64,000 bases of DNA from NCBI GenBank assembly GCA_002452335.1, contig DKFJ01000010.1, positions 387,559 through 451,558 on the forward strand, read 5' to 3'. The position numbers and the translations under genes are program-made. Positions 25,704 to 34,582 of the stretch are shown here, piece after piece (position 1 is the first letter of the stretch; each line of letters begins with the position of its first letter). Under the pieces are notes generated by a model that saw nothing but the letters and a program-made list of their open reading frames with translations, was not told the origin of the DNA and made no database searches. The stretch is from Deferribacteraceae bacterium UBA6799. Its GTDB lineage: Bacteria > Chrysiogenota > Deferribacteres > Deferribacterales > Geovibrionaceae.

Positions 25704-25873
25704 CAACTATGTGATAACTAAATAAAATATTAAATATTCAGTATTATAGGTAAAATTAATACCTGTTATTTTCTTTACATTTTTCCTGTGTGAGATTACA
25801 CTTAATAAGTGCTTCACATATAACAAAATTCGAGGACTGAAATATGTCCTTATAGCGATTATACGAGGTTATC

Positions 25874-26878
25874 ATGGAGAAAGGCGTTACAACCCTGAGC
25901 AGGTTTCTTATGGAGGAGCAGAGGGCTTTTCCGGAGGCAACCGGTGATTTTACACTGCTGATCGAGTCTATCGGATTCGCTTCGAAGATCATCGGCCGTG
26001 AAGTGAACAAAGCGGGCATCGTAAACATAATAGGAAAAGCGCAGTCCATCAACGTGCACGGTGAAGAACAGCAGAAGCTGGACGTATATGCCGACAGAAA
26101 GGTCATCAGCGCTCTGGATCATCTGGGCAAACTCTGCGCTATGGCTTCAGAGGAGAATGACGAGGTTATTCAGATCCCTCAGGAATATCCCAAAGGAAAA
26201 TATCTGGCGGTTTTCGACCCGCTGGACGGTTCCAGCAATATTGATGTGAACATCAGCATAGGAACCATTTTCGGAATCTTCAGAAGAAAAGATTCATCAA
26301 ATCTTGAAACACCCTGCTGTCAGGACTTCTTTCAGACCGGACGCAGTATGGTTGCCGCCGGATATGTGATATACGGCTCTTCAACCATGATGGTGTATTC
26401 CGCCGGAAACGGAGTCCACGGGTTTACTCTGGATCCCAGCATCGGCGAGTATATCCTCAGCCACCCGTACATGAAAATCCCCGAACAGGGAAAGATCTAC
26501 AGTATTAACGAAGCCAACTATCACAAGTGGGACGAACCCACCAGAAAATTCACTGAACACCTGAAAAACCACCCCGACAGAGAATATACTTCCAGATATA
26601 TCGGTTCGCTTGTGGCTGATTTTCACAGAAACCTGCTGAAAGGCGGTGTTTTCCTGTATCCCGGTGATTCCAAAAACGAAAAAGGCAAGCTGAGACTGCT
26701 CTATGAGTGCGCGCCTCTGGCCTATCTGATAGAGAACGCCGGCGGAATGGCAACAGACGGCGAGCGTAATATTCTGGATATCCTTCCGGAATCTCTGCAC
26801 CAGAAAGTTCCTTTCTGCATCGGTTCAAAGTACGAAGTGGAAACCTTCCTGAAATATAAAAGGGGCGAGCTGAAATAG
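25874..26878 (+). CDS. fbp: Class I fructose-1,6-bisphosphatase
   Basis: 334 residues with the metal-binding signature FDPLDGSSNIDVNISIGTIFGI near residues 115-136, the family N terminus TTLSRFLMEEQR, and late blocks GSLVADFHRNLLKGGVFLYPGD and YECAPLAYLIENAGGMATDG. The enzyme hydrolyses fructose 1,6-bisphosphate to fructose 6-phosphate in gluconeogenesis. The 170-bp region before it contains the dyad AGGTA-N7-TACCT (25748-25764) and likely the promoter. It is followed by nfo after three bases. Confidence 0.97.
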   Translation: MEKGVTTLSRFLMEEQRAFPEATGDFTLLIESIGFASKIIGREVNKAGIVNIIGKAQSINVHGEEQQKLDVYADRKVISALDHLGKLCAMASEENDEVIQIPQEYPKGKYLAVFDPLDGSSNIDVNISIGTIFGIFRRKDSSNLETPCCQDFFQTGRSMVAAGYVIYGSSTMMVYSAGNGVHGFTLDPSIGEYILSHPYMKIPEQGKIYSINEANYHKWDEPTRKFTEHLKNHPDREYTSRYIGSLVADFHRNLLKGGVFLYPGDSKNEKGKLRLLYECAPLAYLIENAGGMATDGERNILDILPESLHQKVPFCIGSKYEVETFLKYKRGELK

Positions 26879-26881
26879 ATA

Positions 26882-27706
26882 ATGCTGATAGGCGCTCATA
26901 AATCTATTTCCGGTTCCATAGATAAAAGTATAGAGAGGGCACTTGCAGACGGCTGTGAGTGCCTTCAGATTTTTGTGAAGAACAAGAACAGGTGGGAGGG
27001 AAAGCCTCTTGCTGACGAAGATGCCGACAATTTTCGAAACGCTCTGAAAAAGAGCGGTCTGGGCGTATCCGCCCATGCTTCATATCTGATAAACCCCGCC
27101 ACAGACAAACAGGACGTTTATGACAAATCAATTCTGTCCATCACAGACGAACTGTCCCGCTGCGACAGGCTGAATGTGCCGTATTATGTTATCCATCCCG
27201 GCGCACATACGGGGCAGGGCACAGAGACAGGCACGGCAAAAACGGCGGAATTTTTAGACAGGGTCTATTCAGCGAACGATTTTTCTGTTATGACACTGTT
27301 GGAGACCACATCCGGTATGGGAACCTGTCTGGGACACCGTATCGAGGAGATAGCGGGGATAATAGACGCGGCTGAGTGTAAGGAAAAGATAGGAGTATGT
27401 CTTGATTCGTGTCACATTTTCGCCGCCGGATATGATATAAAAGACAGATATGACGATGTTTTTGCTGAGTTTTTCGCTGTTTTTAAGGATAAGATAAAAG
27501 TATTTCATCTGAACGACAGCAAAAAACCGCTCGGAAGCCGTCTGGACAGACACGAACTGATAGCAGAAGGGCTGATAGGCAGAGATTTTTTCAGAAGAGC
27601 CGTGAACGATATCAGATTCAGAGACGTTATGGGTATTCTGGAAACGCCAGTGGAAGATAATTATAAAGAAGAAATAACAAAACTTAAATCATACAGGGAG
27701 CTGTAA
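26882..27706 (+). CDS. nfo: Endonuclease IV (AP endonuclease family 2)
   Basis: 274 residues in a TIM-barrel pattern with the zinc-ligand motifs of endonuclease IV: GAHKSISGS at the N terminus, HPGAHTGQG, LLETTSGMG, CLDSCHIFAAGYDI and FHLNDSKKPLGSRLDRHE. It cleaves DNA 5' of abasic sites in base excision repair. It sits three bases after fbp and two bases before the fused kinase gene, so all are probably one transcript. Confidence 0.95.
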   Translation: MLIGAHKSISGSIDKSIERALADGCECLQIFVKNKNRWEGKPLADEDADNFRNALKKSGLGVSAHASYLINPATDKQDVYDKSILSITDELSRCDRLNVPYYVIHPGAHTGQGTETGTAKTAEFLDRVYSANDFSVMTLLETTSGMGTCLGHRIEEIAGIIDAAECKEKIGVCLDSCHIFAAGYDIKDRYDDVFAEFFAVFKDKIKVFHLNDSKKPLGSRLDRHELIAEGLIGRDFFRRAVNDIRFRDVMGILETPVEDNYKEEITKLKSYREL

Positions 27707-27707
27707 A

Positions 27708-29252
27708 ATGGAAGTCAACGAGACACCTGTCGTTACCATTATGAAAGAACTGATAAAACCTGAAAAGATCATGGAAACACATGGATCGTATACTTTTCTG
27801 AAAGATGATCTGGTGTATAAGGTTAAAAAATCCGTGGATTTCGGTTTTCTTGACTACAGCTCGAAGAAGAAACGCAAAGCTATGTGTCTGCTGGAAAAAG
27901 AGCTGAACGAGCGTTTCTGTTCCGGTATCTATCTGGATGTGCTGAAGATAGTCAGAAAAGAGAAATCGTTTGATCTGGTTAACTATGACAGCACGCTTCT
28001 GACAATAGATTATTGTGTGAAGATGAAAAGGATCCCTGATTCGGACTTTCTCTCCACAAAGGTGGCAAACAATGAAATATCCAGAGAAAAAGCCGAGAAC
28101 ATCGGCGGAAACATCGGAAAACTGTTTAAGAATATAAAAACAGATCCGTTCGCCGCTGATTTTAACGGTAATTTCAGTGTGGTTAAGTTCAACTGCGAGG
28201 AGAACTTCAGCCAGACGGAAGGATATAAAGGCAGATTTATTGACGCTGATCTTTTTGATTTTATAAAAAAGCAGACTCTGAAATTTCTGGATGAGAATTC
28301 TGAACTGTTCGACAGAAGGGCGAAGGAAGGATTCGTGATCGACGGTCACGGCGACCTGCGTCTGGAGCATATATTTATGCACGGCGATGATTTCGGTCTG
28401 ATCGACTGCATTGAGTTCAACCAGAGATTCCGGTTTAACGATGCGGTGTCCGAGGCGGCTTTCCTCAGCATGGAGCTGGACTACATGGGGAAAACAGATC
28501 TGGCCGACGGTATACTCCAGGGATTTTTCAGCGTGTATGACGATGAAGAGTCCAAAAAACTGCTGAATTTCTACAGATGCTACAGAGCCTATGTCAGGGC
28601 GAAAGTGGCGTGTTTTATGATAGACGGAAAAGACGGAAGCTGGGAGCTTTACGAAGCGAAAAAGGCGGAGGTCAAGCGTCTGATGGACATGGCGGCTGTG
28701 TACGCTGTTAATATGTTTGACACAAAATGCCTGATATTTTACGGACTGATGGCATCCGGAAAAACTAAAAACGCTGATAAATTCACATCCATGTTCCCTG
28801 TGGAGCATGTGAACACGGACGTAATCAGAAAGCTGATGCACGGGCTCGATCCGGAGAAGAACGTTCATGTGGATTTCGGTGTGGATATCTATTCTAAGGA
28901 AAATTCGCTGAAGCTCTATGACGAGCTGGGAAGAATAGCCGAGAACAATATGCGTATAGGACGGATGACCCTGATAGACGGCAGTTTCAGCAAAACCGAA
29001 TATCTGGAAAGGATAAAGGCGAACTGTTCATGCGGATTCAAAAAAATAAGGTTTTTCGCTTCCGAAGATGTTACCATTGAGCGTCTGGAGAAGAGAAAGA
29101 ATAGAATATGCGTTTCTGACGGGCGCATAGAGATATATGAAAGCCAGAAAAGATCGGCTCAGGACATAGGCGCCGATTTCGAGATAGAGACCGTGGGACG
29201 CACGGAAGACAACGCCTGGAAGGTGTTAAGGTTTTTGATTAATGAAATGTAA
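27708..29252 (+). CDS. Fused aminoglycoside-phosphotransferase-like and P-loop kinase protein (COG2187-COG0645)
   Basis: 514 residues. The first about 330 are a phosphotransferase (APH-like) fold with DGHGDLRLEHIF (the HGD catalytic loop) and IDCIEFNQRFRFNDAVSEAAFL. The last about 180 are a P-loop kinase with GLMASGKT (Walker A, near residue 347) and a VNTDVIRKL motif. The fused family is widespread, usually called AAA family ATPase, and its substrate is unknown. Placement in a DNA/RNA-maintenance operon (nfo before, RNase Z-like after) is suggestive but not proof of a nucleic-acid role. Next gene overlaps by 11 bases. Confidence 0.82.
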   Translation: MEVNETPVVTIMKELIKPEKIMETHGSYTFLKDDLVYKVKKSVDFGFLDYSSKKKRKAMCLLEKELNERFCSGIYLDVLKIVRKEKSFDLVNYDSTLLTIDYCVKMKRIPDSDFLSTKVANNEISREKAENIGGNIGKLFKNIKTDPFAADFNGNFSVVKFNCEENFSQTEGYKGRFIDADLFDFIKKQTLKFLDENSELFDRRAKEGFVIDGHGDLRLEHIFMHGDDFGLIDCIEFNQRFRFNDAVSEAAFLSMELDYMGKTDLADGILQGFFSVYDDEESKKLLNFYRCYRAYVRAKVACFMIDGKDGSWELYEAKKAEVKRLMDMAAVYAVNMFDTKCLIFYGLMASGKTKNADKFTSMFPVEHVNTDVIRKLMHGLDPEKNVHVDFGVDIYSKENSLKLYDELGRIAENNMRIGRMTLIDGSFSKTEYLERIKANCSCGFKKIRFFASEDVTIERLEKRKNRICVSDGRIEIYESQKRSAQDIGADFEIETVGRTEDNAWKVLRFLINEM

Positions 29253-30231
29253 TTTTGACATAAAGCAGGTAAACTCACCCTTTGAGGATACGGCGTTTCT
29301 GGTGCGCAACACTTATAAGACCGAGTCGATGCTTTTCGACTGCGGGCGGATAGGCGCATTAAACAATTCTGAAGTTTTGTCTATTTCAGAGATATTTATC
29401 AGCCATACTCACATAGACCATTTTTACGGATTCGACAGAATACTGAGGGGAACTCTCCTTTCCGGAAAAAAATTCAGAGTGTTCGGACCTCCTGGTATAA
29501 TAAAGAACGTGCGGGGCAAGATCGACTCATACACCTGGAACCTGATAAAGAGCTATCCGGTGAGCTATGAGGTGATAGAGCTGAACGACACGAAAAAGGA
29601 ATACAGAACTGCGTCATTCTCCGCTTTTGACGGGTTTGATCAGGTAGATGGAACCGTGCTGCACGATGATATTCTGCTGGGCGACGGCTTCCGACTGGAT
29701 TTCGATCTTTTCGACCACAGAGTGCCGTCTGTGGGCTACCGTATCACAGAGAAAGAGATGGTGGCGGTGAACAAGGACGCGCTGGCAGCGGCGGGATATG
29801 TGTCCGGCAAATGGCTGGGCGAGCTGAAAAACAGAATTCTGTCCGGAGAGACGGACAGTTTAATAGAAGCTGATATGAAAGACGGCGTTAAAGAGATCAG
29901 GGTATCTCAGGCGGCGGAAGATTTCATAGAATATATAAAACCCCAGTCGGTAACTTTTATCACTGATATCGCCCCCAGTCTGGAAAACTGCCAGAAGGCG
30001 GTGGCGCTGGCGAAAGACACTGACGTTCTGCTTATAGAGGGCGTTTTTCTGAAAGAGGACGTGGCGCACGCCAACCGGAAAAAACACCTGACGCTCGATC
30101 TGTCTAAATATATTTTCAGGGAATCAGGAGCGAAAAAAGCCCGCTTTTTTCACTTCGCACCCAGATATGACGCAGACAGGAGAGCTTTTTTCGATAGATT
30201 ATACGAAGGCATGGACGGGCTGATCTACTGA
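29242..30231 (+). CDS. RNase Z-like metallo-beta-lactamase-fold hydrolase
   Basis: 329 residues. The zinc motif SHTHIDHFYGFDRIL (H55, H57, D59, H60) is followed by FRVFGPPGIIKNV, as in RNase Z/ElaC, and by further ligands in VTFITDIAP and FFHFAPRYD. Compared with true tRNase Z, the late histidine motif HSTA.EAA is not evident, and the start (NSPFEDTAFLVRN) is unusual. It is more likely a divergent RNase Z-like enzyme than the housekeeping tRNA 3' endonuclease. Start ATG 29242 lies within the kinase gene; its stop shares bases with the esterase start. Confidence 0.75.
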   Translation: MKCNFDIKQVNSPFEDTAFLVRNTYKTESMLFDCGRIGALNNSEVLSISEIFISHTHIDHFYGFDRILRGTLLSGKKFRVFGPPGIIKNVRGKIDSYTWNLIKSYPVSYEVIELNDTKKEYRTASFSAFDGFDQVDGTVLHDDILLGDGFRLDFDLFDHRVPSVGYRITEKEMVAVNKDALAAAGYVSGKWLGELKNRILSGETDSLIEADMKDGVKEIRVSQAAEDFIEYIKPQSVTFITDIAPSLENCQKAVALAKDTDVLLIEGVFLKEDVAHANRKKHLTLDLSKYIFRESGAKKARFFHFAPRYDADRRAFFDRLYEGMDGLIY

Positions 30232-31067
30232 TGATAAGAGAGCTGAAGCCATTTATGAACCTCATGGATGTGGAGGATATCGAACTCGCCGAGCTTGATT
30301 TCAAGCGGGCGGAGTCGGAGTCTGTCTCCCATCAGGATAATTATCCGTCTTTTCATAAGGCGGGGGATACAGGCGTTCTGCTGGTGCATGGATTTACAGC
30401 GAGTCCTTTAGAGATGAAGCCTCTGGCTGATTATCTGGAGAGTCTTGGTTTTTCGGTTTACAATGCGCGCATAGTCGGACACGGATCAGACTATAAATAC
30501 ATAAACATGACAGACTACGCTGACTGGTACGACTCGGTGAAATACGGGTTCTTTACCCTGAAGCGCAACTGTAAGAAAATATTTGTGATAGGCGAGTCCA
30601 TGGGCGGTCTTGTGGCTTTGATGACGGCTCACCTGAACGAGGCGGCAGGAGCAGTGCTTCTCGCTCCCTGCATCCGCATCAAAGCGCCTCTGGCTAATCT
30701 GACCCCCTATGTCGCTAAGATTCTGCCGAAACTGCCTAAGCTGGGCTTCGATATGCAGTATGCTGATATCTATTACAATAACTGGCCCATGGTGGGCGTT
30801 GGCGAGCTGTATCATTTTACAGAGTATGTTCAGAGGGTGATGAAGGATTTCAGCATGCCTCTGCTGGGCTTTCAGTTTCCCGGAGATGCGGTGGTGAGCG
30901 CCAAAGCCACAAAACAATTTTTCGAAAATGTGCCGTCAGTGGATAAAACTTACAGGCAGTTTCCGCCATCTGACGGTCAAACTCATATATTGACATCGCA
31001 TTTTAATCAGTATAGAGATGAAATGTTCAAAGAAATCGCTGAATGGATGCGAAAAAGGGGAATATGA
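30231..31067 (+). CDS. Alpha/beta hydrolase (carboxylesterase/monoacylglycerol lipase-like)
   Basis: 278 residues. It has the oxyanion motif VHGFTASP (52-59), the nucleophile elbow GESMGG with S123, and a likely catalytic His in QTHILTSHF near the C terminus. No signal peptide is seen. It resembles the Est30/YvaK carboxylesterase group, which hydrolyse short or medium acyl esters. Substrate is unknown. Start overlaps the previous stop by one base, and its end overlaps proC (ATGA). Confidence 0.85.
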   Translation: MIRELKPFMNLMDVEDIELAELDFKRAESESVSHQDNYPSFHKAGDTGVLLVHGFTASPLEMKPLADYLESLGFSVYNARIVGHGSDYKYINMTDYADWYDSVKYGFFTLKRNCKKIFVIGESMGGLVALMTAHLNEAAGAVLLAPCIRIKAPLANLTPYVAKILPKLPKLGFDMQYADIYYNNWPMVGVGELYHFTEYVQRVMKDFSMPLLGFQFPGDAVVSAKATKQFFENVPSVDKTYRQFPPSDGQTHILTSHFNQYRDEMFKEIAEWMRKRGI

Positions 31068-31876
31068 TGATAAAAAACTGCCGGATAGGGTTCATAGGCG
31101 CCGGAAATATGGCGGAAGCCATAGTGAAAGGACTGACATCAGGCTCTGAAAAACCTCAGATAGCGGTCAGTGATATGAGCGTGGAAAGACTGGAGCTCTT
31201 TAAAACATCATATAAAGCGGATGTTACCAAAGACAATCTGAAAGTTGTCGATTTCGCCGATGTGCTGGTGCTGGCTGTGAAACCGCAGGTTATGCCGATG
31301 GTGCTGGATCAGATTAAAGACAATGTAAAAAATAAACTGGTGGTCTCCATAGCGGCGGGCATCAGAACAGACGCCATCGAATATATTCTGGGCTCGGAGA
31401 CAAAAGTCGTGCGGGTGATGCCCAATACTCCGTCTCTGGTACTGGAAGGAGCGGCGGCCATATGCGCCGGAACATCAGCGGAAGAAGCTGATCTGGCGCT
31501 GGTGCGTGAGATGCTCTCTGCCGTGGGCGTGTGCATCGTTACAGAGGAATCTAAGATGGACGCTGTAACAGGACTTTCCGGGAGCGGACCGGCATACGTT
31601 TATCAGTTCATAGAGGCTCTCAGTGACGCCGGAGTGAAGATGGGGCTCACAAGAGCCGACGCCGTAAAGCTGGCGGCTCAGACTGTGCTGGGATCAGCCA
31701 GAATGGTTCTGGAGACAGGAAAACATCCGGGAGAGCTGAAAGACGCCGTGACATCCCCCGGCGGAACGACCATTTGCGGTCTGCATGAGCTGGAGAAGGG
31801 CGGTCTGCGCTCCACGGTGATGAACGCTGTGGAGGCGGCTTCTAAAAAATCTGAAGAACTTGGGAAAAAGAAATAG
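31064..31876 (+). CDS. proC: Pyrroline-5-carboxylate reductase
   Basis: About 270 residues with the Rossmann motif GFIGAGNMAEAIVKGL, VLAVKPQVM, VRVMPNTPSLV and the family signature near the C terminus (LKDAVTSPGGTTICGLHELEKGGLRSTVMNAVEAA). It makes the last step of proline synthesis. The frame extends seven codons upstream, but GGGG at 31057-31060 and the ATG at 31064 inside the esterase stop fit best. Confidence 0.95.
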   Translation: MMIKNCRIGFIGAGNMAEAIVKGLTSGSEKPQIAVSDMSVERLELFKTSYKADVTKDNLKVVDFADVLVLAVKPQVMPMVLDQIKDNVKNKLVVSIAAGIRTDAIEYILGSETKVVRVMPNTPSLVLEGAAAICAGTSAEEADLALVREMLSAVGVCIVTEESKMDAVTGLSGSGPAYVYQFIEALSDAGVKMGLTRADAVKLAAQTVLGSARMVLETGKHPGELKDAVTSPGGTTICGLHELEKGGLRSTVMNAVEAASKKSEELGKKK

Positions 31877-31887
31877 TTAAGTATTTG

Positions 31888-31921
31888 TGCAAAATATTCT
31901 CACTATTGTGAACATTTTGCA
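31888..31921. other. Long imperfect dyad TGCAAAATATTCTCAC / GTGAACATTTTGCA
   Basis: Arms of 16 and 14 bases around a TATT loop with one mismatch and one bulged base. It lies 11 bases after the proC stop and about 95 bases before the DUF4405 gene. No T run follows on the plus strand, so an operator or weak terminator are both possible. Confidence 0.45.
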
Positions 31922-32014
31922 TGCTTAGTATATGTTAAGTAGTTGATGATGCGATCTTTTATACTGGTAAAGAAATGGCATGACTATTGCGTTAATCTTC
32001 TCAGGAGGAAACGA

Positions 32015-32305
32015 ATGAGAAAATTAAAACCCACAGTCTCTATTATTTTACTGGTTCTGTTTTTGATATCCGCAGTGAGCGGACTGGTGATGTTCTTTAT
32101 GCCTCACCATCCCAGACCCGAATCTGTTCAGACGGCGGGCGCCGTTGCCCAGGCTGTTAAAGACGCTGCCCGTGCAGAGGGCAGATCGGTGGTCTTTTAT
32201 ATTAAGAACGCCCATGAATATCTTTCGGTTATCATGGCGTTTACCGCACTTCTGCACATCATGCTTAACTGGGGCAGTTTGAAAAGCTATATCATCAGAA
32301 GATAA
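32015..32305 (+). CDS. Small DUF4405-type membrane protein
   Basis: 96 residues from ATG 32015, chosen because AGGAGG sits at the correct distance; a longer frame from 31943 has no ribosome site. Two membrane helices are predicted (about 8-27 and 63-82). Conserved histidines occur at the helix ends (MPHHPRP, NAHEYL, LLHIMLNW), like the DUF4405 family, which may bind haem b in the membrane. Function is unknown. It is closed by a strong terminator. Confidence 0.75.
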   Translation: MRKLKPTVSIILLVLFLISAVSGLVMFFMPHHPRPESVQTAGAVAQAVKDAARAEGRSVVFYIKNAHEYLSVIMAFTALLHIMLNWGSLKSYIIRR

Positions 32306-32310
32306 TATAA

Positions 32311-32340
32311 AAGGCGGTCAGATGACCGCCTTAATTTTTT
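32311..32340 (+). terminator. Rho-independent terminator between DUF4405 gene and leuB (probably bidirectional)
   Basis: AAGGCGGTC-AGAT-GACCGCCTT (9-bp perfect stem) followed by AATTTTTT. On the minus strand TTTTATATT follows, so it could also end the leuB transcript. The stem sequence is identical to that of the terminator at 55933-55960. Confidence 0.85.
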
Positions 32341-33415
32341 ATATCCTTGCGGCGATAAGATCGCCGATCTCGTCTGTTTTAACCAGAGTCTGACCTGCTT
32401 TGTTTTTGTTGAATATATCGCCTGTTCTGTAGCCTTCATCCAGAACCTTCTGAATAGCGTTCTCTATGTCGCAGGCCGCCGCATCCAGATCCAGAGAGTA
32501 ACGGCACATAAGAGCCGCTGACATTATCTGCGCTATGGGGTTGGCTATGTTTTTGCCGGCTATGTCGGGAGCTGTACCGCCGATGGGCTCGTACAGACCG
32601 AAGCCTGATTCGTTCAGAGAGGCGGAGGGAAGCATACCCAGAGAGCCTGTCAGCATGGCGGCCTCGTCGGAGAGGATGTCCCCGAACATGTTTTCTGTGA
32701 CAACAACGTCAAACTGGGAAGGGTAACGGACAAGCTGCATAGCGGCGTTGTCCACGTACATGTGGTTCAGCTCTATGTCGGGATAGCTCTTGTGAACCTC
32801 TGTGACAACCTCTCTCCAAAGGATGGAGGACATCAGTACGTTCGCCTTGTCCACGCTGGTAACTTTCTTGTTGCGCAGTCTGGCGGCTTCAAAGGCGAGT
32901 TTAGCTATACGCTCAACCTCGGGCTTGGTGTAGAGCATGGTGTCCATGCCCATGGTGCGCTCGGCGTTGATCTCTTTGGGCTGACCGAAGTAGATCCCGC
33001 CTGTGAGCTCACGGAAGAAGGCGATGTCCAGACCATCCGGAATCAGCTCATTTTTCAGAGAGCTGGCGTCTATCAGAGAGGGGAATATCTTTACGGGTCT
33101 GATGTTGCAGAACAGACCGAAGTGTTTTCTTAAGGGGAGCAGAGCGCCTCTTTCCGGTTGCTGGGCAGGGGGGAGGTTTTCCCATTTAGGACCGCCCACA
33201 GAACCGAAAAGGATGCAGTCGGAAGCCTCGCACAGCTTCAGAGTGGAATCAGGAAGCGGTGTGCCGTGATTATCTATAGCGATACCGCCAATATCGGCGA
33301 ATGTGAATTCGAATGTTTTGTTGTACTTTTTGGATACTTTGTCCAGAACCTTCAGCGCCTGCTGCATAACCTCAGGTCCGATGCCGTCGCCCGGCAGAAC
33401 AGCGATCTTAGCCAT
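32339..33415 (-). CDS. leuB: 3-isopropylmalate dehydrogenase
   Basis: 358 residues: AVLPGDGIGPEVM at the start, the family block (SVDKANVLMSSILWREVV; NMFGDILSDEAAMLTGSLGMLPSAS) with the Mg2+ aspartates, and the NAD motif EPIGGTAPDIAGKNIANP. It oxidises and decarboxylates 3-isopropylmalate in leucine synthesis. ATG 33415 is preferred over the upstream GTG 33424 because AAGGAG is eight bases from it. No leuA/C/D is next to it. It has its own promoter with an inverted repeat over the -35 box. Confidence 0.96.
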   Translation of the reverse strand: MAKIAVLPGDGIGPEVMQQALKVLDKVSKKYNKTFEFTFADIGGIAIDNHGTPLPDSTLKLCEASDCILFGSVGGPKWENLPPAQQPERGALLPLRKHFGLFCNIRPVKIFPSLIDASSLKNELIPDGLDIAFFRELTGGIYFGQPKEINAERTMGMDTMLYTKPEVERIAKLAFEAARLRNKKVTSVDKANVLMSSILWREVVTEVHKSYPDIELNHMYVDNAAMQLVRYPSQFDVVVTENMFGDILSDEAAMLTGSLGMLPSASLNESGFGLYEPIGGTAPDIAGKNIANPIAQIMSAALMCRYSLDLDAAACDIENAIQKVLDEGYRTGDIFNKNKAGQTLVKTDEIGDLIAARI

Positions 33416-33448
33416 ATCTGTCACTCCTTAAATAATATTAGCTCAAAA

Positions 33449-33482
33449 AATATATACTAACAGTTTGGTAAAGTCAAACTGT
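33449..33482 (-). promoter_or_regulatory. leuB promoter with overlapping dyad
   Basis: TTGACT (33472-33477), 17 bp, TATATT (33449-33454) on the minus strand. The perfect inverted repeat ACAGTTTG-N7-CAAACTGT (33460-33482) spans the -35 box and part of the spacer, a typical repressor position. The regulator is not known. Confidence 0.6.
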
Positions 33483-33493
33483 ATAATGTTCAA

Positions 33494-34582
33494 TCACATT
33501 GAATGTTCTTTTCGGTATATCAGATATGCCGACACCATAGTGAATATGATTATAGGCATAAAAGCGCCGAAAAATGGCGACAGCACGCCGTTTTTTCCCA
33601 GCGACAGACAGGATGATACCAGCATCCAGTAGGCGAACCCCGCAGATACCGTCACCGCCGCCACTTTTATGTGGGAATAGTTTCTGTTAAAGTTGATGGT
33701 CAGCGGGAATATAGTCATGATTATCACTATGACATTCAGCGAGTGAGCATATATTTTATAAATCTGCATGGTATATTTGCTGGTGTTCACTTTCTGTTCC
33801 TGCATTACTTCTCTGACTTTGTAAATATCAGATAATGAAACATATCTCGGTTTCAAAAACGGCATGTCGGACAGCTCGTCAAATATCGGTTTTTTCGCTA
33901 GGATATTCCATCTGCCGTATATTTTTTTCGGGATCGGCTGCATGGAATATATTTTCTGATTATGCAGAAGCCAGCCCTGATCTCGTTTTTTCGCAGAATT
34001 GTATGTTTCTATGGACTGAACCTGAAGATCATCGTCCAGAGTATATTCAGTGACATAGTGAAACTCTACTTTTTCGGGATCGACCACTTTTATATGGATA
34101 AACTTATTATTTTTCATCTTCATCCAGATGTCTGTGAGAGTAGGGCGGACATCCATTTGTTTTTTAAAAATGTGCTCTGAGGCGAATTTTTCGCGGAGAT
34201 ACATCACCTTGGGGTTGATGCTGTTTGCGGTGAAGAGCAGAAGCGCCGCCACTGCTACCCCGCAGTATATGAAGGGATATGCCAGATTGCGGATTTTGCC
34301 GCCCAGTGATACATAGGCGGTGAGCTCATTGTGCTTTATCAGGGTTATCATCACCAGCAGAGTGGAGAAAACAATGGACAGCGGTATGCTGGAATAGATG
34401 AGGAACGGTACTTTCATCAGGTTGTATATCATCACGTTCGTGATGGATGCGTCATATTTTTCCGCCAGTCCTGTCTGGGAGGCCGCCTCGGCCAGCAGAG
34501 ATACTATGGTAACCAGCAGCTGAACAGCTATGGAATATTTCAGAAACAGCAATATGACATATTTGTTGAATTTTGAGATCAT
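33494..34582 (-). CDS. lptG: LptG, permease of the LPS export ABC transporter
   Basis: 362 residues of the YjgP/YjgQ family: three N-terminal helices, a large periplasmic beta-jellyroll (about 125-255), and three C-terminal helices. With LptF and LptB it pulls lipopolysaccharide from the inner membrane to the LptC-A bridge. It follows lptF with a four-base overlap. LptF versus LptG assignment rests on order (F then G) and is tentative. Confidence 0.88.
   Translation of the reverse strand: MISKFNKYVILLFLKYSIAVQLLVTIVSLLAEAASQTGLAEKYDASITNVMIYNLMKVPFLIYSSIPLSIVFSTLLVMITLIKHNELTAYVSLGGKIRNLAYPFIYCGVAVAALLLFTANSINPKVMYLREKFASEHIFKKQMDVRPTLTDIWMKMKNNKFIHIKVVDPEKVEFHYVTEYTLDDDLQVQSIETYNSAKKRDQGWLLHNQKIYSMQPIPKKIYGRWNILAKKPIFDELSDMPFLKPRYVSLSDIYKVREVMQEQKVNTSKYTMQIYKIYAHSLNVIVIIMTIFPLTINFNRNYSHIKVAAVTVSAGFAYWMLVSSCLSLGKNGVLSPFFGAFMPIIIFTMVSAYLIYRKEHSM

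Noticed and set aside
25748..25764. AGGTA-N7-TACCT before fbp as another Rrf2 site
   Set aside because: The half-sites are in the opposite order and the spacing is seven, not five.
27684..28868. 394-codon minus-strand frame opposite the fused kinase
   Set aside because: Low-complexity His/Phe/Val composition typical of an antisense shadow; the plus strand carries clear kinase motifs.
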